A stretch of 64,000 nucleotides of DNA, taken from the NCBI GenBank assembly GCA_026706025.1, contig JAPOZO010000050.1:101076-165075 (forward strand), given 5' to 3'. A program made the translations under genes and the position numbers. Within the stretch, counting starts at the first letter, position 1; each line of letters opens with the position of its first letter. Below, piece by piece: positions 34,806 through 42,584 of the stretch. Origin of the DNA: Candidatus Poribacteria bacterium. GTDB lineage: Bacteria > Poribacteria > WGA-4E > WGA-3G. The notes beneath the pieces are model-generated. The model made no database searches. It was not told the DNA's origin and saw nothing but the letters and a program-made list of their open reading frames with translations.

Positions 34806-36023
34806 CTAAACTTCGTTTCGGACATCTATCTTGCCGGTCACTGCTTCGGAGATGAGGGATTGACGGTATTCTTTGAGGCGTTCAATCTTTCGCTGCTCTG
34901 CGGCTATCAGTTCGTCAATCTGCTCGGTTTTGTCGTCAAGGAAGTTAGCGATTTGGAGTTTCTCCTGATCTAAAGGTATAGGGATTTTTGTATTCAGAAT
35001 ATCATCAACAGCCGTTCGCGGCATTTTTGCCCCGTAAGATATAGAATCGCAGTATTCAATGAAGCAATTGGATAGCATCAAATAGAAAAGATATTTATTC
35101 ATACATTGTAAAGTAGGTCTTATGACTATCATTTCACCAAGAGAGTACCCATCACATTTTGCAAAGACTACTTTGCTAAGATAGACACGAATTTTGTTAA
35201 ATAGCACATCCCCATCTTGAAATTTCACACCAACTGCATCGTAAGAACTATAAAAATCGAGGACTTTGCCGGTTTCCGATTCAACATTTTCAGGTGAAAT
35301 TTTTATGGCATCTGTCTCAGGAGTAGATTTTTCACTTACAAGAGTTGCAACGTGTTTTATTTTCTCTATTTTCCAATGTGCTGGTATCTCGCCAATCCAT
35401 TCCACATCCGACGGTTTCATTCCCACATTCGGGTCAAGTCCCTTTGTCACAGCCTTATTTATCAGTGTAGTGCGTTGTTCCTGCAGCAGTTCTATCTGTC
35501 GTTCTTTGATGCGGATGAGTTCGTCGATTTGTTCGGTTTTGCGGTCGAGGAAGGTGGCGATTTGGGTTTGTGTTTGAAGTGGAGGCACACAAACATTGAT
35601 ACTTGCAAAAGTTGATTTATTTACAATAGGAGTTGTTGCTTTATTCGCTACACTATGAAGGACATCTGTTTTGGTTATAAGGAGATAATAGACAAAATAT
35701 GGATTGTGTTTGTTTTCATTCACCACAATACTGTTTATTTGTTGATTCGTCACACTGGGAACGGTTGTCATGCAAATCTTGCCGATGCTTGCAATACAGG
35801 TAACACAAACAGCATTTGGAGGAAGCAAGCGATTTTTATTATATTCATAGCCTTCCTGGGACAAAAAGCGTTCAGTTTGAACGGTGCGAGAATCTATAGT
35901 TATGTCCGTCGGGGTAATAAAGGGATAGACATCACCAAAGTACTCCGCGTTCTTTGTTGGTGGAGTATATCCCGTGACGACCTCTCCCAAATTACCAACA
36001 GTTATGTTACGCCATGAACTCAT
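34806..36023 (-). CDS. hsdS: Type I restriction-modification specificity subunit
   Basis: 405 residues. Recognises the bipartite DNA target for HsdM and HsdR. It has two target-recognition domains, each followed by a conserved helix: ATFLDRKTEQIDELIRIKER (about 152-180) and ANFLDDKTEQIDELIAAEQR (about 352-385). The two TRDs begin at WRNITVGNLGEVVTGYTPP and WIGEIPAHWKIEKIKHVATL. Sequence between is variable, as expected. The ribosome binding site is AAGGGGG. Direct repetition of the helices could allow TRD exchange. It lies downstream of the 810-residue nuclease-like gene, 122 bp away. Confidence 0.93.
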   Translation of the reverse strand: MSSWRNITVGNLGEVVTGYTPPTKNAEYFGDVYPFITPTDITIDSRTVQTERFLSQEGYEYNKNRLLPPNAVCVTCIASIGKICMTTVPSVTNQQINSIVVNENKHNPYFVYYLLITKTDVLHSVANKATTPIVNKSTFASINVCVPPLQTQTQIATFLDRKTEQIDELIRIKERQIELLQEQRTTLINKAVTKGLDPNVGMKPSDVEWIGEIPAHWKIEKIKHVATLVSEKSTPETDAIKISPENVESETGKVLDFYSSYDAVGVKFQDGDVLFNKIRVYLSKVVFAKCDGYSLGEMIVIRPTLQCMNKYLFYLMLSNCFIEYCDSISYGAKMPRTAVDDILNTKIPIPLDQEKLQIANFLDDKTEQIDELIAAEQRKIERLKEYRQSLISEAVTGKIDVRNEV

Positions 36024-36145
36024 ACCGCCCCCTTCAAACTATCACCATTCTCTTTATATTCAGGATAACGCTTCATAATTCTACACGTCCTCGCAGTAAG
36101 TTTTTACTTTCCTTCTCGAGGACCAACATCTTATCAGCAACTGTT

Positions 36146-38578
36146 TTAGGTTTTTGACTGTGTTAACCTTTTTCTCTTTGCTTCACGTTCTCGCATTTTT
36201 TTCATTATAACCGAGTCATACGATGGCATTCCCAAATATAGTTGTTGTGTGAGATTAGCAAAGACCCTTAGATTCTCAGTTCTTACCCATCCCGAACCTA
36301 TGAAGTTTTTGTGTTTCCCTCCTTTTTCCTTCCATGATTCTTCTAAAGACATTTCCGCGAACAATTCTGTGCCTGTAAGCACTATCACCGGGGCACGCGT
36401 CTGCTTTCTGTCCTTATCATACCTTCGTCCCCATTGTGCTAATTTTCTGATACGGTTAATTTCCTTCTGAGAAAGCTTATCTTTCATCGTAGCAAACACT
36501 AATGTGGAGCCCGGAAACGCTTCTGCCAATAATTTCATTTTATTAACATCGTCTGGTGTAAAGGCTTCCTCACCGAAACTTTTAGTTTCGCCAAACACCA
36601 TCTCAGTAGGATAATTAAGTGCTAATGTCTCTTCGCGCTGATACCATAACATAAAATCAACTTCTACTTTCTCACCCATGGGTAACGTCAACTCTTGACC
36701 AGACGACCAAGCCACCTTTGATCCACCTGTTCTGCCTATAATGCTTGCAAAGAAAAGAATTCCCAAGGCTGCTGCATACCCTCCTCCAGCGTAGTCAGGC
36801 AGAGCAAACGGTCCCATTAGGCGATAAGCCCATCTGGCATGTTTGCCACCTATGGGATTAGTGATAGGAAAATCAAATTGCTTTAAGCAGAAACTACAGG
36901 TTAATAAGTAATCAAGCTGCGTAATTGAATACCAACTCCACTTGCTGCACTTACTACATTTTAGTTCTAATCCGAGCTCAACAACCTTTCGTTCCACCAA
37001 ATTCTCAAAAATTCTCTTTTTCCAATTCTTGTTACCGATTGCATTACCAATCTTGTTCTCAAATTCTTTATAATGGGCGGTTTTGGTAATGGACCTTCTT
37101 GATATTTCATTGAGCAACTCAATAACACCCTTATGGGCTATGCAGCTGACCCCTGCACTGCCTCCCAAGGTCTCAATTATCTGCTGTGTTGCGCTACCTG
37201 CATCAGAAAGGGTAGCAGACGCTTGTTTGCCATTAAGCCATTGATTAAATGCAGTGGTTCCATCAACTAAGTCCCATTGCTCGGAAGAATCCCTATATTT
37301 AGGGAAAATAACCAACCCTTCGGTAGTCGGTAGAAGTGGTTCCATTCTGAATCTGAATTTGGGAAAAATGGGGTTTCTATAATCGCACGGAAAAACTGTC
37401 GTTATCTGATCTGCATAACCCCAGTCTTGTAACCTGACAACATTTGCCACACGATATTGATTGCCATATTCATTGGCAAATTCTGGAAAAAGGGTATCAA
37501 ATCGAATTTCAGGATTATCCCTGCTGATCTGTACATCCATGTTTTTTTTCTCAGCTTCCAAGGTTGGACGTGTGGTTCTAAATATCTTTTCTGATTTTTT
37601 GCCCCAAATAGATGGGTACCACGTTTGTATTGTGTTAGCACCCTTTTTATCAACACGAAGGTAATTCCTATGTATTTCTTCTATGTCATCCTCAGGTATA
37701 GAACGTGAGTACATTGAGGTAAGACTGAGCCTAATTTTTTCTGCATCACCGCGTAGAGAGTGATAATTATCCAGAATGAGTTTCTTACAAAACGGTGAAA
37801 GCTCCTTAATCCATTGAATAGGAACTGGGAGAACATGTTCATGTACCGCACGTAAATTCCAGAAATCAACAAGGTCTCTCGATTTTTTTGCGTCTAATAT
37901 GAATAGTCTGATATCTCCAAGATCATGAAAATCTATCCGAAGTTTTGCACAACATATCCCTACAGCAGAACTATATCCAGATTGATACAATTCTGAGAGC
38001 ACAGCAGCATCTAATAATTTATGCTCCGGGTTGAATACACCTTTGTAATTATGTTCAAAATACCCAAGTCCTTCTTGAGTTGGAAAGCTGCCGAAATTAG
38101 CAGCAACAAAACCCACAAAAGCACGCTCTTTTGGCTCGACATGGACCATATTGCGTTGATGACGAAGTTCAAAACGAAATTCTTCCTGATACAACTCCGA
38201 ATATAGATCATGAACGCTCAAACCGAATTTATTCCAACGTTCTTCTTCTGATTTTTCCAGAATATCTGAAAGTTGTAGTACCCTCTCTGAATCATAACCG
38301 AATCCATCCGCTAACCCTTCCTCTGCCTCAACAAGGAAATCGGGTTCAAAGAAATCAAGATAACCGTTGATAATTTGCTTAGCGTTTTCAAAACGAAAAC
38401 CGTGTCTTTCCCACCAAGATGGTACGCGGTTAAAAAAAGGGATAATAGGGTTGAATATACCGCCCCACAAACATGTATTGATACGAAAAATCTCAATTAT
38501 CTTTTTCTTATCATCCGGACGAACCAAAAATCCAAACCGAATGGGTCGAAGGCGTATATCAACACGAATATTGTTCAC
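36146..38578 (-). CDS. Large zinc-ribbon protein with a C-terminal PD-(D/E)xK-like nuclease motif
   Basis: 810 residues; I do not recognise the family. Residues 1-480 are a large soluble region without known motifs. Four cysteines at 541, 544, 561 and 564 (KCSKCSKW and TCSFCLKQF) make a zinc ribbon. It is followed by HARWAYRLMGPFALPDYAGG and then EKVEVDFMLWYQ...EMVFGETKSFGEEAF. D641, E664 and K666 have the D-(x)n-ExK arrangement of restriction-type nucleases. A basic tail (REREAKRKRL) ends it. The start is GTG at 38576-38578 with AGGTGG in front. Base composition is AT-richer than the core genes. The setting between hsdM and hsdS suggests a defence role. Function is inferred from motif and context only. 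Confidence 0.75.
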   Translation of the reverse strand: MNNIRVDIRLRPIRFGFLVRPDDKKKIIEIFRINTCLWGGIFNPIIPFFNRVPSWWERHGFRFENAKQIINGYLDFFEPDFLVEAEEGLADGFGYDSERVLQLSDILEKSEEERWNKFGLSVHDLYSELYQEEFRFELRHQRNMVHVEPKERAFVGFVAANFGSFPTQEGLGYFEHNYKGVFNPEHKLLDAAVLSELYQSGYSSAVGICCAKLRIDFHDLGDIRLFILDAKKSRDLVDFWNLRAVHEHVLPVPIQWIKELSPFCKKLILDNYHSLRGDAEKIRLSLTSMYSRSIPEDDIEEIHRNYLRVDKKGANTIQTWYPSIWGKKSEKIFRTTRPTLEAEKKNMDVQISRDNPEIRFDTLFPEFANEYGNQYRVANVVRLQDWGYADQITTVFPCDYRNPIFPKFRFRMEPLLPTTEGLVIFPKYRDSSEQWDLVDGTTAFNQWLNGKQASATLSDAGSATQQIIETLGGSAGVSCIAHKGVIELLNEISRRSITKTAHYKEFENKIGNAIGNKNWKKRIFENLVERKVVELGLELKCSKCSKWSWYSITQLDYLLTCSFCLKQFDFPITNPIGGKHARWAYRLMGPFALPDYAGGGYAAALGILFFASIIGRTGGSKVAWSSGQELTLPMGEKVEVDFMLWYQREETLALNYPTEMVFGETKSFGEEAFTPDDVNKMKLLAEAFPGSTLVFATMKDKLSQKEINRIRKLAQWGRRYDKDRKQTRAPVIVLTGTELFAEMSLEESWKEKGGKHKNFIGSGWVRTENLRVFANLTQQLYLGMPSYDSVIMKKMREREAKRKRLTQSKT

Positions 38579-38612
38579 TTAATCCACCTGACTCTTGTTC
38601 TTATACTAAGGA

Positions 38613-38766
38613 TAACGCAAGTTACCACCTTTTATACACATAGCACTCTACGGGGTGCAGCCGCGTGAATATGCCGTTTTCTATAGACGTACCCCCCTGT
38701 GGGGTGGGAAAGTGCGTGAAAAACCTCGTCAAAGCACCTAAAATTCGTTAGTAGTAACTTGGGGTA
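38613..38766. mobile_element. Dispersed repeat family B, copy 1
   Basis: 154-bp non-coding element with inverted ends TAACGCAAGTTACCAC (38613-38628) and GTAGTAACTTGGGGTA (38751-38766). Internal GCACTCTACGGGGTGC-like and CCCCCTGTGGGG hairpins match the copies at 52372-52528 and 61149-61234. It lies between the 810- and 349-residue genes. Confidence 0.7.
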
Positions 38767-38773
38767 AAGATAG

Positions 38774-39823
38774 TTAGAAAAACTCTTTCAAACCACTTAT
38801 TACCGTTGTAATTATGAATATCCAACGGTATCCAGGCTCGGTTAAAAGCGTTGGATTTAAAGAAAAGATAAAAAATATAACAAGACCTGCTATGCCCACG
38901 GTTAATTTGACTTTTTCCAATACACTTCTTCTTCTGTAGAATAGTTTTTGCTTGATGTCTATAAGAAAACGGTATTTTCCTTGTAATCTAAACCATACTT
39001 CTTTTAGATAATTTATTTTTACTTTTTTATATACACTTAATCTTACATCCGTGTCTTCTAGCGTATTATCTATTTTTGAAGGGTACGATTTGTTTTTGAA
39101 GTCCTCTATAGTAAGTGGTTGGTTTTTACACCTAATAAGATTGTAATACTTCCCTATATATTCTGGTTCCGGTTCAGTTTCTGGTTCGGGATAAGAAAAT
39201 TGGATTAATTCCCCTACTCTTAAATCCATCATACGGCAAATTGTTATTAATGATGCAAATCTTTTACTCCTTTTTTTAATATAAGATACCTCCTCGAATT
39301 TTCGTGCTTCCTCCGTTGAACGCACTCCTATTGTCGTAAAGCAAGACGTTTTTATTTTTAAATTAGAGTGTTTAACAGAAATAATTTCTGCCTCTATTAA
39401 AAAATCATAAAGACTAGGCTGAAGATCTTTTGCTTCTCTATAGGGGCTCGTTATTTTTTTACAATGACCATACATTGGTGTGGTACCAGATTGTAAACGG
39501 GTAATTTTGAGAATTTTCGCTGTGTACTCCATCATTACCTTCTTTTGTTCGTTTTTATCTTTAGGCAAACAATCTATATCCGAATCTTCAGCTTTTTTAA
39601 ATTTGCTAAAATGTGTTGTGAATGTATTCTGATATGTGCGACCATCTATTGATCTATTTAGAGTTATTACTCTAATACTCGTACCATCAGATGTTGATAA
39701 ATACGCGTCCACGTGCCCAACTTCATTATGAGAGTTATTTTCATTGAAACAAATAACTTTGGTGCCAAGTGGAAATTCATTCATAACCTGTCCCAGCTCT
39801 TCCATATATTCTTTCGTATTCAT
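38774..39823 (-). CDS. AT-rich hypothetical protein with two C-terminal membrane helices
   Basis: 349 residues, not recognised. Residues 1-300 are soluble and lysine-rich, with a short EPETEPEPE stretch near 213-222. Two membrane helices close the protein (about 304-322, KVKLTVGIAGLVIFFIF; 331-347, YRWIFIITTVISGL). The layout of a soluble sensor-like part with a C-terminal membrane pair is common among abortive-infection effectors, but this is only an analogy. Codon use is strongly A/T-biased compared with core genes, which points to recent transfer. The ATG follows AAGAGGAAAATAAG, a strong ribosome binding site. Confidence 0.65.
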   Translation of the reverse strand: MNTKEYMEELGQVMNEFPLGTKVICFNENNSHNEVGHVDAYLSTSDGTSIRVITLNRSIDGRTYQNTFTTHFSKFKKAEDSDIDCLPKDKNEQKKVMMEYTAKILKITRLQSGTTPMYGHCKKITSPYREAKDLQPSLYDFLIEAEIISVKHSNLKIKTSCFTTIGVRSTEEARKFEEVSYIKKRSKRFASLITICRMMDLRVGELIQFSYPEPETEPEPEYIGKYYNLIRCKNQPLTIEDFKNKSYPSKIDNTLEDTDVRLSVYKKVKINYLKEVWFRLQGKYRFLIDIKQKLFYRRRSVLEKVKLTVGIAGLVIFFIFSLNPTLLTEPGYRWIFIITTVISGLKEFF

Positions 39824-40120
39824 CTTATTTTCCTCTTTAGTTTCGTACGTTTTCTTACAATGAAGGTTTTTCAGATACTACCTTTTTCTTAGGCTTTTCG
39901 ACTGTGTACTGCCATCGGATGAAGTGCCATCGCTTATTCAGACCACAAAATTAGCAAAGTTAAGACAAGTTTTTTTACTCAAATTCGACCGGTGTCAATA
40001 CCGTAACGCTGAGTGAGGGTGTTTCTTGTATTCGATAGGCCTTTTTCGCTAAACGCTGTTATAGACATTCTTAAGAAATCCGCAGAAACACCCTATCAAA
40101 GACCCCAAGGAAATAAACCC
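39824..40120. other. Intergenic region, no gene recognised
   Basis: AT-rich gap before the 349-residue gene (minus strand). It contains GGGTGTTTCTTG and GCAGAAACACCC, which are inverted relative to each other about 75 bp apart (40017-40095). Nothing codes convincingly. Confidence 0.4.
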
Positions 40121-40283
40121 TACGGGACTGAAGAGGGTTTTGAAGTCTTCAAGGGTTCCGCAGAGTATCCGGTTCGGTTAGGGGATTTAGTCTGGGAATA
40201 GACTAAATCCATTCCTTGTATTACATTCCGAACCTACCGGGCCTGGGTCTGAGACGGTTGTTTTTCTTAAATTGACACTTATG
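40121..40283. mobile_element. MITE-like repeat family A, left-truncated copy A2
   Basis: Matches the right half of the 24.4-kb and 59.9-kb elements from TACGGGACTGAAGAGGG to the right end CTTAAATTGACACTTATG (40266-40283). It includes the nested 45-bp hairpin unit at 40183-40227. The left inverted end is missing. Confidence 0.7.
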
Positions 40284-40297
40284 ATTGTGTTTTGTAG

Positions 40298-40831
40298 TTA
40301 TGAAGGATCGTCCATTTTTGGCGAAGGTATTGATTCTTGAGAGTTGTTATTATTAGGATTTGGTGGCGGCGGGTCGTTAAAGGGGAGTCCTTTTTCTGCT
40401 GCTACCTGTCTTCGTTTTTCCCAATCTGCGTGCCAAGCACGATATATCTCGGCTTTGGCTTGCTCAATAACTTTTGCAATGCCCTGCTCAATACCCATTA
40501 CGATGCCCTGTTCAATAGTTTTATCAGTGTCTTTTGCAATGTCTTGCTCAACACCTATTGCTTTAGCTTGCTGAATAACTTTTTCAATGTCTTTTGCAAT
40601 GCCCTTCTGAATAATTTTTGCTTTGGCTTGCTCAATAACTTTTTCAATGTCTTTGGCAATGTCTCGCTCAATATCTATTGCAATGCCCTGTTCAACAATT
40701 TTTGCAATATTTTTTATAATGTCTTGCTGAATAACTTTTGTTTTGCCTATTATTCTGCCTTCCTCAAATCCTACTGCAAAGCCTTGCTCAAAGCCTTTTT
40801 CAAAAAGCGTTTCTGCTGTTGATTTTATCAT
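40298..40831 (-). CDS. Coiled-coil repeat protein (IEQAKA repeats)
   Basis: 177 residues from the ATG at 40829-40831, which follows AGAGGAAAATAAT; a longer frame to 40903 lacks a ribosome binding site. After GFEQGFAVGFEEGRIIGK there is a long array of eight-residue units (IAKDIEKV, IEQAKAKI, IEQGIAMG-like), predicted to be helical. The tail ADWEKRRQVAAEKGLPFNDP and a proline/asparagine stretch follow. This resembles the tails of Rpn-like proteins without the nuclease. DNA of the array is itself repetitive. No function can be given. Confidence 0.55.
   Translation of the reverse strand: MIKSTAETLFEKGFEQGFAVGFEEGRIIGKTKVIQQDIIKNIAKIVEQGIAIDIERDIAKDIEKVIEQAKAKIIQKGIAKDIEKVIQQAKAIGVEQDIAKDTDKTIEQGIVMGIEQGIAKVIEQAKAEIYRAWHADWEKRRQVAAEKGLPFNDPPPPNPNNNNSQESIPSPKMDDPS
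40446..40740. repeat. 24-bp degenerate tandem repeat coding for IEKVIEQA units
   Basis: Repeated TTGCAATGTCTTGCTCAATA-like and CTTTGGCTTGCTCAATAACT segments on the plus strand, about twelve degenerate units, all in frame. Confidence 0.6.
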
Positions 40832-40925
40832 ATTATTTTCCTCTGAGTGCTGTCCATTCAACTTGGATTCTAACACATTGGACGTTACAATACAAGTTAA
40901 CATGAGTATAGAAAAAATGCAGTTC

Positions 40926-41172
40926 CTGTAGGTTGGGTTGAACGGAGACCACCAAAACCGTGAAAATCATAGAAAAACACAACTTTCTCCAGATACACCA
41001 CATCCATCAGAGACCGAGTGAAACCCAACGCTTTGGCTTTGAAGTCTCCTGGACGCTGGGCGCGTAAAGTTGGGTTTCACTCCATTCGTGGATAGATATG
41101 ACTGGATATTGATTTTCAAGTATGTATGGCATATCAACGTCCGATCTCAACGCCATTCAACCCAACCTACGG
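40926..41172. repeat. Intergenic repeat with GTAGGTTGGGTT ends
   Basis: The left end GTAGGTTGGGTTGAA (40929-40943) and the right end TTCAACCCAACCTAC (41157-41171) are perfect inverted repeats about 245 bp apart. Inside, AAAGTTGGGTTTCACTCCATTCGTGGATA matches a second, shorter copy at 47350-47380. No gene. Confidence 0.6.
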
Positions 41173-41188
41173 GACTGAACGCTAAGAT

Positions 41189-41413
41189 CTAAACCCTCAT
41201 CATTAGTTTTTCAAGTCGCGGCCGAAATACCGCATAGAATTTTTCAAGCATATCAACCAACCATTCGTGTTGATTGTGCCAATCTTTTTCATCGGTAGAA
41301 TCTGCATCTTGATTCCTGAAAGCCACGCGTTTCTCAGATTTTGCTAATGAGAGACGCCGCTCCAAAAGATGTGAAAATTGAACGAAGGATATGAAAAGGG
41401 GGCATGGATCCAT
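41189..41413 (-). pseudogene. DUF4268 C-terminal remnant
   Basis: The frame ends with STDEKDWHNQHEWLVDMLEK and FYAVFRPRLEKL, the pattern of the DUF4268 C-terminus (a domain often found in restriction or defence-linked proteins). Upstream of about 41320 the frame overlaps the antitoxin gene out of frame, so no complete gene remains. I read about 45 residues of genuine remnant. Confidence 0.5.
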
Positions 41414-41639
41414 TGTTTATAGCGTCTGAAAGAAACTTCGGATCAATACCAACTCGTTCTGAAACGCTAAGAATCCCACCTTGTGCTTCTATAACATTTT
41501 TTATTCCCTTAAGAAAAAATGCCTTGTCGCCATCCTCTAAATATTCTTCAAGAGAAACTTCAAGGTAGCCGATAACATCTTCTGGATCAGAAAGACGTTC
41601 TATTAAAATTTCATGCCACGTTCTAAATCGTTCCATCAT
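41334..41639 (-). CDS. HigA-like addiction-module antidote protein
   Basis: About 101 residues from the ATG at 41637-41639, with GGAGATAGGA in front; a frame to 41690 has no ribosome binding site. RTWHEILIERLSDPEDVIGY and VSLEEYLEDGDKAFFLKGI lead into a helix-turn-helix (AQGGILSVSERVGIDPKFLS). This is the layout of the putative addiction-module antidote (HigA-type) family. No HigB-like toxin is adjacent, so it is an orphan or its toxin has been lost. The C-terminus (FTSFGAASLISKI) may be altered by the join with the DUF4268 remnant. Confidence 0.6.
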   Translation of the reverse strand: MMERFRTWHEILIERLSDPEDVIGYLEVSLEEYLEDGDKAFFLKGIKNVIEAQGGILSVSERVGIDPKFLSDAINNGSMPPFHILRSIFTSFGAASLISKI

Positions 41640-41741
41640 CACATTCCTATCTCCATATTCAAGACCCTTTGCTGAGCGAGTCAGAGGCATTTAGTTTTTT
41701 CTTTTTTAGCGTGATGCACGTTGCATCTGGGGTGTTTTTGC

Positions 41742-41786
41742 AATGTAATACAAGGAATGGATTTAGTCTATTCCCAGACTAAATCC
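41742..41786. repeat. 45-bp hairpin unit, inverted solo copy
   Basis: Reverse complement of 24598-24642 and 40183-40227. Its core hairpin has 11-bp arms GGATTTAGTCT/AGACTAAATCC around a 6-nt loop. Here it stands outside family A, followed by GCTGGGGCGTTTCTTC, a motif found in other repeats. Confidence 0.75.
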
Positions 41787-41836
41787 GGTATTTCTGCGTA
41801 TTGCTGGGGCGTTTCTTCAAGTACGCCGCAAAACTT

Positions 41837-42445
41837 TTAGTTTGCGCCTTCAGATGCTTCAGGAAATGTGACGCGCCCGTATATCTCCTGCAAGGGTAAT
41901 TCGCACTGAAGAGAAGTTAACGGAAGGTGCTGCTCAAGTTCTTGAAAGAAAGTGTAACTCCAGTCATCACGCTTTCGCAGAAAACGTTCAACGTTCACGC
42001 TATCTTGTGAAACAAGGATATATTCTTTCAAGGCATCAAGCTGTCGGTAGCGCGAGAATTTTTCACCTCTGTCATAGCCCTCGGTACTCGGGGAGAGTAC
42101 CTCTACAATAACAATCGGGTTCAGAAGTGTGTCAAAAACATCGTCTTCAAAACGCGGTTCGTCACAGACGACACCTACATCAGGGTAAAAGTAGGATTTT
42201 GCTGAAGGGATACCGACACGCATTTCATTCGCAAAAACGACACAACTGCTTTCTGTCAAGCGATTGTGAAGTTGAACAAAGATATTCCCTTTAATAAGAT
42301 TATGTGTAAAACTTGCACCGGACATAGCGATAATTTCACCTTGGATGTATTCGTTTCTGACTGTGTTCGCGTCAGGTTTTGCTTTACGTTCTAAAGTGAT
42401 GTACTCTTCTGGACTAAGGTATGTTTGGACAGCATTTATCGCCAT
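41837..42445 (-). CDS. Uma2 family (DUF820) nuclease-like protein
   Basis: 202 residues, PD-(D/E)xK fold. It starts with YLSPEEYITLERKAKPDANT. The motifs HNLIKGNIFVQLHNRL, YFYPDVGVVCDEPRFE (catalytic Asp), PIVIVEVLSPSTEGYDRGEK (the E-x-(L) catalytic strand with VEVLS) and KFSRYRQLDALKEYILVSQD are standard for Uma2. The family is very common in cyanobacteria and similar genomes and is poorly understood. Ribosome binding site GGAGG. It lies 139 bp after hsdM on the same strand. Confidence 0.88.
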   Translation of the reverse strand: MAINAVQTYLSPEEYITLERKAKPDANTVRNEYIQGEIIAMSGASFTHNLIKGNIFVQLHNRLTESSCVVFANEMRVGIPSAKSYFYPDVGVVCDEPRFEDDVFDTLLNPIVIVEVLSPSTEGYDRGEKFSRYRQLDALKEYILVSQDSVNVERFLRKRDDWSYTFFQELEQHLPLTSLQCELPLQEIYGRVTFPEASEGAN

Positions 42446-42584
42446 GATTTCCTCCGTTTACATCTGGGAAAGCGGATGAAGATTAAAATTTTTTAACCTT
42501 AAAATATTATACCACACTTTCTACTTTTTACCATGTAAATTATGAATCCCGATCTACTCTATTCCCTTCTTTATACCAGAGACT

